From the NCBI GenBank assembly GCA_017458285.1, contig JAFTFU010000142.1, positions 1-57,586 on the forward strand: a stretch of 57,586 nt of DNA, in the 5' to 3' direction. The number at the start of each line of letters is the position of its first letter. Position 1 is the stretch's first letter. The stretch comes from Clostridia bacterium. GTDB taxonomy: Bacteria > Bacillota > Clostridia > TANB77 > CAG-508. The translations under genes were made by a program, and so were the position numbers. Below, one piece after another: positions 27,087 to 36,431 of the stretch. The notes below the pieces were generated by a model. The model made no database searches and had not been told where the DNA came from. It saw only the letters and a program-made list of their open reading frames with translations.

Positions 27087-27532
27087 TGCCATTAATGCCA
27101 AAAAAATCTAAGTTTAGAAAAATGCAAAAAGGTAGAAATAGAGGTAAAGCTACAAGAGGAAACAAAGTAACAGAAGGAGAATATGGATTACAAGCTTTAG
27201 AAGCTGGTTTAATAAGAGGAAACCAAATTGAAGCAGCCAGAGTTGCTATGACACGTTATATAAAAAGAGGTGGAAAAGTTTGGATAAAACTATTCCCAGA
27301 TAAGCCAATTTCACAAAAACCTATCGGAACTCGTATGGGTAAAGGAAAAGGTAATGTTGAATATTGGGTTGCAGTTGTAAAACCAGGAAGAGTTATGTTT
27401 GAAATATCAGGTGTTCCTGAAGAAACTGCAAGAGAAGCTCTACGTTTAGCAATGAATAAACTACCTGTAAAATCAAAATTTGTAAAAAGAGAAACTGAAA
27501 ATGAGGTAGGTGATAATGATGAAGATAAATAA
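27086..27532 (+). CDS. rplP: 50S ribosomal protein L16
   Basis: 148 residues. L16 organises the A-site region of the 50[39 protein letters not shown] and the [11 protein letters not shown] loop are typical. GGAGGAGAAC upstream lies in the end of rpsC, and the stop-start overlap indicates coupling. The C-terminal tail is acidic and overlaps rpmC. Confidence 0.96.
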   Translation: MPLMPKKSKFRKMQKGRNRGKATRGNKVTEGEYGLQALEAGLIRGNQIEAARVAMTRYIKRGGKVWIKLFPDKPISQKPIGTRMGKGKGNVEYWVAVVKPGRVMFEISGVPEETAREALRLAMNKLPVKSKFVKRETENEVGDNDEDK

Positions 27533-27722
27533 AATTAGAGAAATGTCTTCACCAGAATTAGAAAAAGAGTTAGGTGAACTAAAAACTGAATTATTTAAGT
27601 TAAAATTTAGCTTAGCTACAAATGGATTAGACAATCCAATGAAAATAAAAGAAGTTAAGAGAGATATAGCTAAAATAAACACAGTTTTAACAGAAAGAAA
27701 ATTAGTAGATACAAAAAAATAA
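27516..27722 (+). CDS. rpmC: 50S ribosomal protein L29
   Basis: About 68 residues. L29 sits beside L23 at the tunnel exit. [25 protein letters not shown] is split over two helices, with [19 protein letters not shown]. Two consecutive ATG codons (27516 and 27519) could start; GAGGTAGGTG is upstream. The gene overlaps the end of rplP by 17 bases. Confidence 0.95.
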   Translation: MMKINKIREMSSPELEKELGELKTELFKLKFSLATNGLDNPMKIKEVKRDIAKINTVLTERKLVDTKK

Positions 27723-27764
27723 AATATGGGAAAATCCCATGCTCAAGAAGGAGGGTAAAAACCT

Positions 27765-28028
27765 ATGGAAGAAAGAAATCTTCGTAAAGTTATGGTAGGT
27801 ACTGTAACATCAGATAAAATGGACAAAACAGTAGTTGTATCTGTTGAAAACAGTGTTAGACATAAAGTGTATGGAAAAACAGTTAAAAGAACATATAAAT
27901 TAAAAGCACATGACGAAGAAAATAAATGCAAAATTGGAGATAGAGTTAAAGTCATGGAAACAAGACCACTTTCTAAAGACAAGAGATGGAGAGTAGTTGA
28001 AATCCTAGAAGAAAAAGGAGGAGAATAA
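27765..28028 (+). CDS. rpsQ: 30S ribosomal protein S17
   Basis: 87 residues. S17 is a primary 16S-binding protein of OB fold. [19 protein letters not shown], the [19 protein letters not shown] loop and [21 protein letters not shown] are conserved. GAAGGAGGG precedes the ATG. Confidence 0.97.
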   Translation: MEERNLRKVMVGTVTSDKMDKTVVVSVENSVRHKVYGKTVKRTYKLKAHDEENKCKIGDRVKVMETRPLSKDKRWRVVEILEEKGGE

Positions 28029-28031
28029 TCA

Positions 28032-28400
28032 ATGGTACAACAACAATCTATATTAAAAGTAGCTGACAACACTGGAGCAAAAGAAATCATGGTTATCAGA
28101 TGTTTAGGTGGATCTTTCAGAAAAACAGCCAACATTGGTGACATAATAGTTGCTTCTGTTAAATCAGCAACACCAGGTGGAGTTGTAAAAAAAGGTGATG
28201 TTGTAAAAGCAGTTATAGTTAGAACTAAAAAAGGTCTAAGAAGACAAGATGGTTCTTACATAAGATTTGACGAAAATGCTGCAGTTATAATAAAGGATGA
28301 TAAAACACCAAAAGGAACACGTATATTTGGACCTGTTGCAAGAGAATTAAGAGAAGGGGAATATATGAAAATTCTTTCATTAGCCCCAGAAGTTCTATAA
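28032..28400 (+). CDS. rplN: 50S ribosomal protein L14
   Basis: 122 residues. L14 forms part of the bridge to the 30S and the site where silencing factor RsfS binds. [37 protein letters not shown], and [16 protein letters not shown] are diagnostic. It is three bases after rpsQ. A 179-base structured spacer separates it from rplX. Confidence 0.97.
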   Translation: MVQQQSILKVADNTGAKEIMVIRCLGGSFRKTANIGDIIVASVKSATPGGVVKKGDVVKAVIVRTKKGLRRQDGSYIRFDENAAVIIKDDKTPKGTRIFGPVARELREGEYMKILSLAPEVL

Positions 28401-28560
28401 GCCGTTAGCGAAAATATCTAGTAGATATTTGAGCTGTACGGATTATAGATGCAAAAACACAGAATTTGTTAGCGAGAGAAGCCCAAAGGCTTAAACGAGC
28501 GTTACAAATTGTAAGTTTTTGTAAATAAATTTGACATAGTCGACAATGAAAAAGAAGAAA
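28401..28560 (+). other. structured spacer between rplN and rplX
   Basis: The spacer has a perfect hairpin AAATATCTAGTAGATATTT framed by CGTTAGC and a GC-richer arm, then AAGCC-caaa-GGCTT nested in AATTTGT.../ACAAATT and GCAAAAAC...GTTTTTGT. The result is a long branched structure. GTTAGCGA occurs twice, as in the rpsJ-rplC spacer. No frame is supported. Confidence 0.65.
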
Positions 28561-28579
28561 AAAGGAGGAGAACCTTACA

Positions 28580-28888
28580 ATGAAAATAAAAAAAGGAGAT
28601 ACAGTTCAAGTTTTATCAGGAAACGATAAAGGAAAAACTGGAGAAGTACTTGAAGTAATACCAAAAACACAAAAAGTTGTTGTAAAAGGTGTTAACGTTA
28701 GAAAGAAACACATTAAAGCAAGAAAACAAGGCGAAGAAAGTGGAATAATCCCAGTAGAATGTGCTGTATTAGCAAGCAAAGTAAATGTTGTTTGCCCAAA
28801 ATGTGGTAAAGCTACAAGAATTGGTTACAGCGAAGAAAAAGGTGAAAAAATTCGTATTTGTAAAAAATGTGGAGCTAAAATAAAATAA
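28580..28888 (+). CDS. rplX: 50S ribosomal protein L24
   Basis: 102 residues. L24 starts 50S assembly. The KOW motif KKGDTVQVLSGNDKGKTGEV is at the N-terminus, followed by VVKGVNVRKKHIK. The C-terminus carries a zinc-ribbon-like pair, CPKCGKATR and CKKCGAK, as in the C+ form of the protein. AAAGGAGGAG precedes the ATG. Confidence 0.96.
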   Translation: MKIKKGDTVQVLSGNDKGKTGEVLEVIPKTQKVVVKGVNVRKKHIKARKQGEESGIIPVECAVLASKVNVVCPKCGKATRIGYSEEKGEKIRICKKCGAKIK

Positions 28889-28912
28889 TGATGAAAGGAG
28901 GAAAAACATAAA

Positions 28913-29452
28913 ATGAAAACTTTAAAAGAAACATATAAAGAAGAAGTTATTCCAGAGTTAATGAAAAAATTTAATTATAAATCAATAATGCAAGTTCCAA
29001 AGCTTGAAAAAATAGTTATAAACATTGGTTTAGGAGATATAAAAGAAGATCCTAAATCTTTAGAAAATGCAATGAACGATTTAAGCATTATAACAGGACA
29101 AAAACCAGTTATAACAAAAGCTAAAAAATCAATTGCTGCATTCAAATTAAGAGAAGGAGCAAATATAGGTTGCAAAGTTACTTTAAGAGCTGATAAAATG
29201 TACGATTTTGCATATAAACTATTCAACGTAGCTCTTCCTAGAGTTAGAGATTTCAGAGGAGTATCTAAGAAATCTTTCGATGGTAGAGGAAACTATTCAA
29301 TGGGTATTAAAGAACAATTAATATTCCCAGAAATCGAATATGATAAAATAGATAAAATTAGAGGTATGGATATCATATTTGTAACTACAGCAGAATCTGA
29401 CGAAGAAGCTAAAGAGTTACTTACATTATTAGGTATGCCATTCCAAAATTAA
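28913..29452 (+). CDS. rplE: 50S ribosomal protein L5
   Basis: 179 residues. L5 binds 5S rRNA and contacts P-site tRNA. Signature segments are [20 protein letters not shown], the [16 protein letters not shown] region, [21 protein letters not shown], and [29 protein letters not shown] precedes the ATG. Confidence 0.97.
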   Translation: MKTLKETYKEEVIPELMKKFNYKSIMQVPKLEKIVINIGLGDIKEDPKSLENAMNDLSIITGQKPVITKAKKSIAAFKLREGANIGCKVTLRADKMYDFAYKLFNVALPRVRDFRGVSKKSFDGRGNYSMGIKEQLIFPEIEYDKIDKIRGMDIIFVTTAESDEEAKELLTLLGMPFQN

Positions 29453-29472
29453 AAAGGGAGGAAATTTAAAAA

Positions 29473-29658
29473 ATGGCTAAAAAATCATTAAAAGTAAAAC
29501 AACAAAGACCACAAAAATATGCAACTAGAGAATATAATAGATGTAAATTATGTGGAAGACCACATGCATATATAAGAAAATATGGAATTTGCCGTGTGTG
29601 CTTTAGAGAATTAGCTCATAAAGGTGAAATACCAGGAGTTAAAAAAGCAAGCTGGTAA
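29473..29658 (+). CDS. rpsN: 30S ribosomal protein S14, zinc-binding (type Z)
   Basis: 61 residues, the short zinc form. [20 protein letters not shown] carries the four Cys ligands (24, 27, 40, 43), and the C-terminus ends in KKASW. Many Bacillota also have a Cys-less copy under zinc control; none is seen here. GGGAGG is upstream. Confidence 0.97.
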   Translation: MAKKSLKVKQQRPQKYATREYNRCKLCGRPHAYIRKYGICRVCFRELAHKGEIPGVKKASW

Positions 29659-29687
29659 AATGAATTAAAGAATAGGAGGAAAGTAAA

Positions 29688-30086
29688 TTGAATACTACAG
29701 ACCCAATAGCAGATATGTTAACAAGAATTAGAAATGCAAATAGTTCAAAACATAAAACAGTTGATGTACCTTCATCAAAAATGAAATTAGCTATAGCTGA
29801 AATTTTATATAAAGAAGGATATATCAAATCTTTTGAAGAAATTAGCAACGAAACTCAAGGAATAATAAGAATTACTCTAAAATACGATGAAAAAGGAAAA
29901 AGAGTAATCGACGGGTTAAAAAGAATTAGTAAACCAGGGTTAAGAATATATGCTAATAAAGAAGAATTACCAAAAGTATTAAATGGATTAGGAATAGCAA
30001 TAATTTCTACATCTAAAGGATTAAAAACAGACAAAGAAGCACGTGAATTAGGAATCGGTGGAGAAGTTTTAGCTTACGTTTGGTAA
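29688..30086 (+). CDS. rpsH: 30S ribosomal protein S8
   Basis: 132 residues with a TTG start behind AGGAGGAAAGTAAA. S8 nucleates the 30S platform and in E. coli represses the spc operon. [32 protein letters not shown] and the [20 protein letters not shown] end are typical. A 168-base spacer follows. Confidence 0.96.
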   Translation: MNTTDPIADMLTRIRNANSSKHKTVDVPSSKMKLAIAEILYKEGYIKSFEEISNETQGIIRITLKYDEKGKRVIDGLKRISKPGLRIYANKEELPKVLNGLGIAIISTSKGLKTDKEARELGIGGEVLAYVW

Positions 30087-30254
30087 TAAACTTGTGCGAA
30101 TGTAAAGCATTTGCATAATAAAAAAGGGAAAAATTAACCTATATGTGAAAATATCTCTTTGATATATTTAACGTTAGGCGAACGCCCTAAGTCTAAGATA
30201 ATTGCAAATTGAAATGCAATTCCTAGAACAACAAAAAAGGAAGGTGAAAATAAA
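30087..30254 (+). other. structured spacer between rpsH and rplF
   Basis: Three small hairpins can be drawn: GCGAATG/CATTTGC, TTAGG-CGAACGC-CCTAA and ATTGCA/TGCAAT. ACGTTAGGCGAACG resembles the GTTAGCGA motif of the other spacers. No reading frame or ribosome site other than that of rplF (GGAAGGTG) was found. Confidence 0.55.
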
Positions 30255-30794
30255 ATGTCAAGAATAGGAAATAAAGCTATTCAAATACCACAAGGTGTAA
30301 CAGTTTCAATGGACGGAAACAAATTAACAGTAAAAGGTCCAAAAGGAACTTTAGAAAGAGAAATACATAAAAACATAACAGTTGAAATATCTGAAGCAGA
30401 AATCAAAGTAATAAGAAAAGACAATCAACCATTCAATAGAGGTTTACATGGATTAACAAGAACATTAATCGCAAACATGATAAACGGTGTAGTTAACGAA
30501 TTCACAAGAGAACTACAAATAAATGGTGTTGGATACAGAGTTCAAAAACAAGGAAACAACTTAAATCTAACACTTGGATATTCTCATCCAGTAATATTTG
30601 AAGCACCAGCAGGAATCACTTTTGATACTCCTAATGCTAACACAATAATAGTAAGAGGAATTGACAAAGAATTAGTTGGTCAAACAGCAGCAAATATCAG
30701 ATCTAAGAGACCACCAGAAGTATATAGAGGAAAAGGTATTAAATATGCTGAAGAAGTTATTAGACGTAAAGAAGGAAAAACAGGTAAAAAATAA
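30255..30794 (+). CDS. rplF: 50S ribosomal protein L6
   Basis: 179 residues. L6 lies at the base of the L7/L12 stalk near the GTPase centre. MSRIGNKAIQIPQGVTV, LTVKGPKGTLERE, NGVGYRVQKQGNNL and the C-terminal RSKRPPEVYRGKGIKYAEE are characteristic. GGAAGGTG precedes the ATG. Confidence 0.97.
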   Translation: MSRIGNKAIQIPQGVTVSMDGNKLTVKGPKGTLEREIHKNITVEISEAEIKVIRKDNQPFNRGLHGLTRTLIANMINGVVNEFTRELQINGVGYRVQKQGNNLNLTLGYSHPVIFEAPAGITFDTPNANTIIVRGIDKELVGQTAANIRSKRPPEVYRGKGIKYAEEVIRRKEGKTGKK

Positions 30795-30857
30795 TAGTAA
30801 ATAGCTATTAAAGCCTAAAATTCCAGAACATAAATAATCACGGAAAGGAGAATAGAA

Positions 30858-31217
30858 ATGATTAAGAAAACAGATAGAAAATTAAAAAGAGTAAGAAGAC
30901 ATGCTAGAGTAAGAAACAAAATATCTGGTACAGCTGAAAGACCAAGACTATGTGTATACAGAAGTAATACAAACATATATGCACAAGTAATTGATGATGT
31001 AGCAGGAGTAACTTTAGTAAGTTGTTCAACTTTAGATAAAGAAATAAAAACAAAATATGCAAATAAAGAAGCAGCTAAAGAAGTTGGAGCTTTAATTGCA
31101 AAAAGATGTGAAGCAAAAAACATCAAAGAAGTAGTTTTTGACCGTGGTGGATATATATATCATGGTGTAGTAAAAGAATTAGCTGAAGCTGCAAGAAGTG
31201 GCGGACTAAGCTTCTAG
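30858..31217 (+). CDS. rplR: 50S ribosomal protein L18
   Basis: 119 residues. L18 carries 5S rRNA into the central protuberance with L5. [37 protein letters not shown] and [20 protein letters not shown] are conserved. AAAGGAG precedes the ATG. A tandem-duplicated spacer follows. Confidence 0.97.
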   Translation: MIKKTDRKLKRVRRHARVRNKISGTAERPRLCVYRSNTNIYAQVIDDVAGVTLVSCSTLDKEIKTKYANKEAAKEVGALIAKRCEAKNIKEVVFDRGGYIYHGVVKELAEAARSGGLSF

Positions 31218-31355
31218 TAGCTGTGCGAAGCAAAGCGAGCTACAGATACTAGATGCAAAAATCATTCATGATTTTTGTATACATATAAAAAGCTGTGCGA
31301 AGCAAAGCGAGCTACAGATACTAGACGCAAAAATCGCTCAAGATTTTTGTAAACT
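31218..31355 (+). repeat. tandem duplicated hairpin spacer between rplR and rpsE
   Basis: A 72-base unit is repeated at 31219 and 31291. Each copy has AGCTGTGCGAAGCAAAGCG then AGCT, the string ACAGATACTAGA, and a strong hairpin CAAAAATC...GATTTTTG with a different loop (ATTCAT or GCTCAA). The loop differs while the stem is kept. GATACTAGATGCAAAAA resembles GATTATAGATGCAAAAA in the rplN-rplX spacer. Confidence 0.85.
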
Positions 31356-31397
31356 AATATTTGAGATAACATTGAACAAGGAGGGAAAACAAAACCA

Positions 31398-31889
31398 ATG
31401 GAAGAAGTTAAAATGGATGAGTTAAAAGAAAAAGTAGTAGCTCTAAATAGAGTAGCCAAAGTAGTTAAAGGTGGTAGAACTTTTAGATTCAGCGCTGTAG
31501 TAGTTGTTGGAGATGAAAATGGACACATAGGAGTTGGAAACGGAAAAGCTGCCGAAGTTCCAGACGCAATCAAAAAAGCTATACAAGCTGCTAAAAAGAA
31601 CTTAGTAGAAGTTCCAATCGTAGGAACAAGTATTCCACACGAATTTGTTGGAAAATTCGGAAGTGCAAAAGTTTTATTAAAACCAGCTGCTGAAGGTACA
31701 GGACTTATTGCTGGAGGTAGTGTAAGACCAGTATTAGAGCTTGCAGGATATAGAGATATACGTACAAAAGTTATTGGAACAAACAATCCAAGAAACGTTG
31801 TATATGCTACAATCGAAGGACTTAAAGCTATGCAAACAGCAGAGCAAGTAGCTAAAAAAAGAGGTAAAAAAGTAGAAGACATTTTATAA
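31398..31889 (+). CDS. rpsE: 30S ribosomal protein S5
   Basis: 163 residues. S5 lines the mRNA entry channel and affects fidelity. Seen are [20 protein letters not shown], the [20 protein letters not shown] loop, and [23 protein letters not shown] is upstream. It is followed by rplO after 40 bases; the rpmD gene expected between them is absent. Confidence 0.97.
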   Translation: MEEVKMDELKEKVVALNRVAKVVKGGRTFRFSAVVVVGDENGHIGVGNGKAAEVPDAIKKAIQAAKKNLVEVPIVGTSIPHEFVGKFGSAKVLLKPAAEGTGLIAGGSVRPVLELAGYRDIRTKVIGTNNPRNVVYATIEGLKAMQTAEQVAKKRGKKVEDIL

Positions 31890-31929
31890 TAAAATATAAA
31901 AAACAAAAAATAGGAGGTGCAAGCGAAAA

Positions 31930-32364
31930 ATGAAACTAGGAGAATTAAAACCAGCAGTAGAAAAAGATAAAAGAACAAGAAGAGGACGTGGAATGGGTTC
32001 TGGTCTTGGAAAAACATCAGGTAGAGGACAAAAAGGTCAAAAAGCAAGAAGTGGTGGAGGAGTTAGAAGAGGTTTCGAAGGTGGTCAAACACCATTATAT
32101 AGAAGATTACCAAAAAGAGGATTCACTAATATTCATGCTAAAAACTACACAGAAGTAACATTAACAATGCTAAACAAGAGTAAAGCAACAGATGTTACAG
32201 CTGAAACTCTATTAGAAGAAGGAATTATCGGAAAAATTAATGACGGTATAGTAGTATTAGCAACAGGTAACTTAGAAAAGAAATTAAACGTAAAAGCTAA
32301 AAGATTTACTGCTTCTGCAAAAGAAAAAATCGAATCTCTAGGCGGAAAGACTGAGGTGGTATAA
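31930..32364 (+). CDS. rplO: 50S ribosomal protein L15
   Basis: 144 residues. L15 joins late in 50S assembly. The Gly/Arg-rich N-terminal tail ([20 protein letters not shown]) and [15 protein letters not shown] are typical. TAGGAGGTGC precedes the ATG, at somewhat long spacing. secY begins two bases after its stop. Confidence 0.96.
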   Translation: MKLGELKPAVEKDKRTRRGRGMGSGLGKTSGRGQKGQKARSGGGVRRGFEGGQTPLYRRLPKRGFTNIHAKNYTEVTLTMLNKSKATDVTAETLLEEGIIGKINDGIVVLATGNLEKKLNVKAKRFTASAKEKIESLGGKTEVV

Positions 32365-32366
32365 GA

Positions 32367-33707
32367 GTGTTTAAAACATTAAAAAACGCTTGGAAAACAC
32401 CAGACGTAAGAAAAAAAATATTATATACATTATTATTAATTGTAATATTTAGATTAGGATGTTATATCACTGTACCAGGAGTAAATGCTGTAGCGTTAAG
32501 CGAAGCAATGTCAAACACATCTGGTATAAGTGGATATATAAATTTAATATCAGGTGGGGCATTTTCAAGATTTTCAATTTTTGCAATGTCTATAACACCT
32601 TATATTACAGCCTCAATAGTTGTACAATTACTTTCAATGATAATACCATCACTTGAAAGAATTGTAAAAGAGGGTGGAGAAGAATCAAGAAGAGTTGTAA
32701 ATAAATATACAAAAATTGTTACTATTATATTAGCAGTTATAGAAGCATTAGGATTATTCCTATCATATAAGTCTTCAGGAATATTTACTGACACATCATT
32801 CTTAACAGGATTAATAGTAGTACTATCATTTGTAGCCGGAACAGCATTTTTAATGTGGATTGGTGAACAAATAAACTCAAAAGGAATTGGAAATGGAATA
32901 TCAATGATAATATTAGTTGGTATAATTTCTGGATTACCAAGAGGAATAGTTACATTAGGCGAAAAAATTATGCCTGTGATTTCAAGTAATCCTGTAACAA
33001 GACAATTCTCAACAACAGGATTGTTAATATCATTAGGAGTTGTAGTTGGAGCAATAATCTTAATTGTAGGAGTTGTATTAGTACAACAAGCTGAAAGAAG
33101 AGTTCCAGTTCAATATTCTAAAAAAGTTGTTGGAAGAAAAATGGTTGGTGCACAAAATACACATATACCACTTAAGTTGGTTATGGCAGGTGTAATGCCG
33201 GTAATATTTGCATCATCATTTATGACATTCCCAGCAATGATTATACAATTCTTTGTAAAAGATATTTCAACATTGCATGGATTTTGGTTAGGAGTATATA
33301 AATTCTCTTTAGCAACTTCTTATTCAACAGTTGGAATTGGATATTCAATAGCAAATGCAATAGTATACTTACTATTAATATTAGGATTCACATTCTTCTA
33401 TACTTATGCTACATTCAACCCAGCAGAAGTATCAAGCAATATCAAGAAAAATGGTGGATTCATTCCTGGAATTAGAGCAGGAAAGCCAACAACAGAATAT
33501 TTATCTGCAATAATCAGAAAATTAACATTATTTGGTGGATTATTCTTAGCAATTATTGCTATTCTACCAATGTTATTAAGATTTACAAATTTAAATATTT
33601 CTTTTGGTGGAACTTCAATATTAATAGTTGTAGGTGTAGCATTAGAAACTGTTCAACAATTAGAATCTTTATTAGCAATGAGACATTATAAAGGATTCTT
33701 AGAATAG
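32367..33707 (+). CDS. secY: protein translocase subunit SecY
   Basis: 446 residues with ten membrane helices. SecY is the channel of the Sec translocon. MFKTLKNAWKTPDVRKKILY at the N-terminus, SRFSIFAMSITPYITASIVV, the AERRVPVQYSKK loop, and the C-terminal VGVALETVQQLESLLAMRHY are diagnostic. The GTG start follows GAGGTGGT at the end of rplO, showing tight coupling. Confidence 0.96.
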   Translation: MFKTLKNAWKTPDVRKKILYTLLLIVIFRLGCYITVPGVNAVALSEAMSNTSGISGYINLISGGAFSRFSIFAMSITPYITASIVVQLLSMIIPSLERIVKEGGEESRRVVNKYTKIVTIILAVIEALGLFLSYKSSGIFTDTSFLTGLIVVLSFVAGTAFLMWIGEQINSKGIGNGISMIILVGIISGLPRGIVTLGEKIMPVISSNPVTRQFSTTGLLISLGVVVGAIILIVGVVLVQQAERRVPVQYSKKVVGRKMVGAQNTHIPLKLVMAGVMPVIFASSFMTFPAMIIQFFVKDISTLHGFWLGVYKFSLATSYSTVGIGYSIANAIVYLLLILGFTFFYTYATFNPAEVSSNIKKNGGFIPGIRAGKPTTEYLSAIIRKLTLFGGLFLAIIAILPMLLRFTNLNISFGGTSILIVVGVALETVQQLESLLAMRHYKGFLE

Positions 33708-33869
33708 AGTTAGAAAAAGACAAAAAATATTTCTCTAACAAATAATGGGCAAGGTTAAAGACTAAGTTCTTTAACTTTGCAACATTTAATATAACTTTTT
33801 AAATATCTAGAAAAAAATAGGTATTTAAAAAATTATATTAAAATTTTTTAAGACAGGAGAGATTTTTAA
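33708..33869 (+). other. spacer between secY and adk with two hairpins
   Basis: GCAAgGTTAAAG pairs with CTTTAACtTTGC, and ATAACTTTTTAAATA with TATTTAAAAAaTTAT. The second is followed by ATATTAAAATTTTTT. It could work as a weak terminator or processing site. AGGAGAG is the adk ribosome site. Confidence 0.45.
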
Positions 33870-34532
33870 ATGATTATTATAATGCTTGGAGCGCAAGGTA
33901 CTGGAAAAGGTACAGTTGCAGGGATAATAAGTAAACAAACTGGATTCCCTCAAATATCAACAGGAGACATTTTTAGAGAAAACATAAGCAAAAAAACAGA
34001 ATTAGGAATTGAAGCAGATAAATATATGTCAAAAGGAAATTTAGTTCCAGATGAAATAACAGTTCCAATGGTAGAAAATAGGCTAAAAGAAGATGATGCA
34101 CAAGTGGGTGCTATTTTAGATGGATTCCCAAGAACAATAGAGCAAGCTCAAAAATTAGATGAAATGTTAGCTAAAAGTGGAAAAAAAGTAGACTTAGTAG
34201 TAAACTTAATAACACCAAAAGATGAAATCATAGACAGAATGTTAACAAGAAGAGTTTGCACAAATCAAGATTGCAAAACAACATATAACACAAAATTAAA
34301 TCCACCAAAAGTAGAAGGAATATGTGATAAATGTGGAGCACCATTAAAACAAAGAGAAGATGATTCTGATCCAGATGCAATAAGAAGAAGATTAGAAATT
34401 TATGAAGAAAAAACAAGTCCACTAGTAGATTACTACAAAGAAAAAGGTGTTTTAAGAACAGAACAAGTAAGCATTTCAATAAACAGATTAGGAAATGATG
34501 TTGCTATGGATATTGTAAAGGATATAAAATAA
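33870..34532 (+). CDS. adk: adenylate kinase
   Basis: 220 residues. Adk interconverts ATP, ADP and AMP. The P-loop is GAQGTGKGT (about 7-15), the NMP-binding part contains ISTGDIFR, and DGFPRT lies at about 87-92. The long-form LID has four Cys with spacing C-x4-C...C-x2-C (VCTNQDCK and CDKCGAP); most long-type enzymes have C-x2-C first, so the extra two residues are a small oddity. AGGAGAG is upstream. Position between secY and map is standard. Confidence 0.96.
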   Translation: MIIIMLGAQGTGKGTVAGIISKQTGFPQISTGDIFRENISKKTELGIEADKYMSKGNLVPDEITVPMVENRLKEDDAQVGAILDGFPRTIEQAQKLDEMLAKSGKKVDLVVNLITPKDEIIDRMLTRRVCTNQDCKTTYNTKLNPPKVEGICDKCGAPLKQREDDSDPDAIRRRLEIYEEKTSPLVDYYKEKGVLRTEQVSISINRLGNDVAMDIVKDIK

Positions 34533-34588
34533 AAAATTGAAAAAATTCTTTTCAATTTGATTAACGGATTAAAAGGAATGTGAAAAAA

Positions 34589-35359
34589 ATGGTAACAATA
34601 AAATCAAAAAAAGAAATAGAATTAATGAGAGAAGCATGCAGAGTTGCAGCTTTAACTCAAAAAGCAATTGAAGAAAACATAAAACCTGGAATGACAACAT
34701 GGGAATTAGACCAAATTGCTGAACAAACAATGATAAAATTAGGTGCTATTCCAGCGGAAAAAAATTATCCATCAGGATATGATGATGTACCAAATTTTCC
34801 CGCATCAACATGCATTTCTATAAATGATGAAGTAATACATGGAATTCCATCTAAAAAAAGAATAATAAAAGAAGGAGATATTGTAAGTGTTGATTTGGTA
34901 GCACTTAAGAATGGATTTAACGGAGACTGTGCAAGAACTTTTAAAGTTGGAAAAGTATCAAAAGAAGCAGAAAGATTAGTTGAAGTTACAAGAAAAGCTT
35001 TCTTTGAAGGTATTAAATATGCTGTAAAAGGCAATAGAATTGGAGATGTATCTCATGCAATAGGTGAATATGTAAAATCACAAGGATATTCTGTTGTAAA
35101 AGAATTTCAAGGACATGGAATTGGAAGACAAATGCATGAGGATCCAGGTATTCCAAATTACGGAAAAGCAGGAAGAGGAATAAGATTAGAACCTGGTATG
35201 ACTCTAGCAATAGAACCAATGGTAATACAAGGAAAAGAAAATATTTTAGAACTAGATGACGGTTGGACAATAATAACAGAAGACGGAAGTTTAGCAGCAC
35301 ATTATGAAAATACAATTTTAATTACAGAAAAAAATCCAGAAATATTGACAATGCTATAA
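34589..35359 (+). CDS. map: methionine aminopeptidase, type I
   Basis: 256 residues. The enzyme removes the initiator Met. Metal ligands are in DLVALKNGFNGDCART (two Asp), GHGIGRQMHEDP (His), EPMV (Glu) and AHYENT (Glu). The ATG at 34589 matches the family start KSKKEIELMREA; a GTG nine bases upstream is an alternative. Its last bases contain the -35 box of the infA promoter. Confidence 0.95.
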   Translation: MVTIKSKKEIELMREACRVAALTQKAIEENIKPGMTTWELDQIAEQTMIKLGAIPAEKNYPSGYDDVPNFPASTCISINDEVIHGIPSKKRIIKEGDIVSVDLVALKNGFNGDCARTFKVGKVSKEAERLVEVTRKAFFEGIKYAVKGNRIGDVSHAIGEYVKSQGYSVVKEFQGHGIGRQMHEDPGIPNYGKAGRGIRLEPGMTLAIEPMVIQGKENILELDDGWTIITEDGSLAAHYENTILITEKNPEILTML

Positions 35360-35373
35360 AAATATAGTATAAT
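35345..35373 (+). promoter_or_regulatory. internal sigma-A promoter before infA
   Basis: TTGACA (35345-35350, inside the last codons of map), a 17-base spacer and TATAAT (35368-35373): a consensus promoter able to drive infA to rplQ separately from the upstream operon. Confidence 0.85.
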
Positions 35374-35418
35374 AAACGAGTTAATTACTATAATTGGCAA
35401 AATAAGGAGGGAAAAGCC

Positions 35419-35637
35419 TTGGCTAAAGAAGATGTTATAGAAGTTGAAGGTACAGTTGTTGAAACATTACCTAACACAAATTTCAAAGTAGAGCTTGAAA
35501 ATGGTCATCAAATATTGGCTCATATTTCAGGAAAACTAAGAATGAACTATATTAAAATTTTACCAGGAGATAAAGTAAAAGTAGAACTTTCTCCATATGA
35601 TTTGTCAAAAGGTAGAATTACATGGAGAGCAAAATAA
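35419..35637 (+). CDS. infA: translation initiation factor IF-1
   Basis: 72 residues with a TTG start behind AAGGAGGG. IF-1 blocks the A site during initiation. [40 protein letters not shown] and [14 protein letters not shown] are the OB-fold hallmarks. Confidence 0.97.
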   Translation: MAKEDVIEVEGTVVETLPNTNFKVELENGHQILAHISGKLRMNYIKILPGDKVKVELSPYDLSKGRITWRAK

Positions 35638-35699
35638 CTCAGAAAAACACATAAGAAATAGAGTAATATGAAATAAAAATAAATGCAGGAGGTGCAAAA

Positions 35700-35813
35700 A
35701 TGAAAGTAAGACCATCAGTAAAACCAATTTGCGAAAAATGTAAAGTTATTAAAAGAAGAGGCGTAATTAGAGTAATTTGTGAAAATCCTAAACACAAACA
35801 AAGACAAGGATAA
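35700..35813 (+). CDS. rpmJ: 50S ribosomal protein L36
   Basis: 37 residues. [20 protein letters not shown] and [11 protein letters not shown] carry the C-C-C-H zinc ligands (11, 14, 27, 32), so this is the zinc form. GCAGGAGGTGC precedes the ATG. The gene lies in its normal place between infA and rpsM. A 180-base spacer follows, with CACAAA-tATG...CAT-gTTTGTG pairing. Confidence 0.96.
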   Translation: MKVRPSVKPICEKCKVIKRRGVIRVICENPKHKQRQG

Positions 35814-35993
35814 TTTAAAACAAGTTTATAGCACAAATATGTAGCGGCTGTGGAGCAAAAAGCTTCATATCATGTTTGTGTTTATATATATGTCTGGAGT
35901 ATTTAAAGAGGCCAAAGTAAACGTTGGTGCATTTCACCTTTAAATATAAAAAGACAAAAACAATTAAATAAAATTTTGGAGGTGCAAAGAAAC

Positions 35994-36365
35994 ATGGCTC
36001 GTATAGCAGGAATTGATTTACCAAAAGAAAAAAGAGTTGAAATTGGACTAACATATATATATGGTATAGGTGTTGCAAGTTCAAAGAAAATACTTGAAAA
36101 AGCTGGGGTAAATCCAGATACTAGAGTTAAAGATTTAACAGATGACGAAGTAAACAGCATTAGAAAAATAATTGATGAATCATACAAAGTAGAAGGTGAC
36201 TTAAGAAGAGAAGTAGCATTAAACATAAAAAGATTAACTGAAATTGGATGCTACAGAGGATTAAGACACAGAAGAGGTCTACCAGTTAGAGGACAAAGAA
36301 CAAAAACTAATGCTCGTACAAGAAAAGGTCCAAGAAAATTAGTAAGCAAATCAAAGAAAAAATAA
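35994..36365 (+). CDS. rpsM: 30S ribosomal protein S13
   Basis: 123 residues from the ATG at 35994, which follows GGAGGTG at good distance. S13 bridges to the 50S and contacts P-site t[37 protein letters not shown] and [19 protein letters not shown] are conserved. Confidence 0.97.
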   Translation: MARIAGIDLPKEKRVEIGLTYIYGIGVASSKKILEKAGVNPDTRVKDLTDDEVNSIRKIIDESYKVEGDLRREVALNIKRLTEIGCYRGLRHRRGLPVRGQRTKTNARTRKGPRKLVSKSKKK

Positions 36366-36431
36366 TTTAGAATAAATATAAAGCCACGGAAGTGGGAAAA
36401 CAATCCAATTTAAGGAGGGAAAATTAGAAAA

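Noticed and set aside
31262-32047. 261-residue minus-strand frame opposite rpsE and rplO
   Set aside because: It is the antisense of two certain ribosomal genes, Phe/Leu-rich as expected from A-rich coding strands, with no ribosome site.
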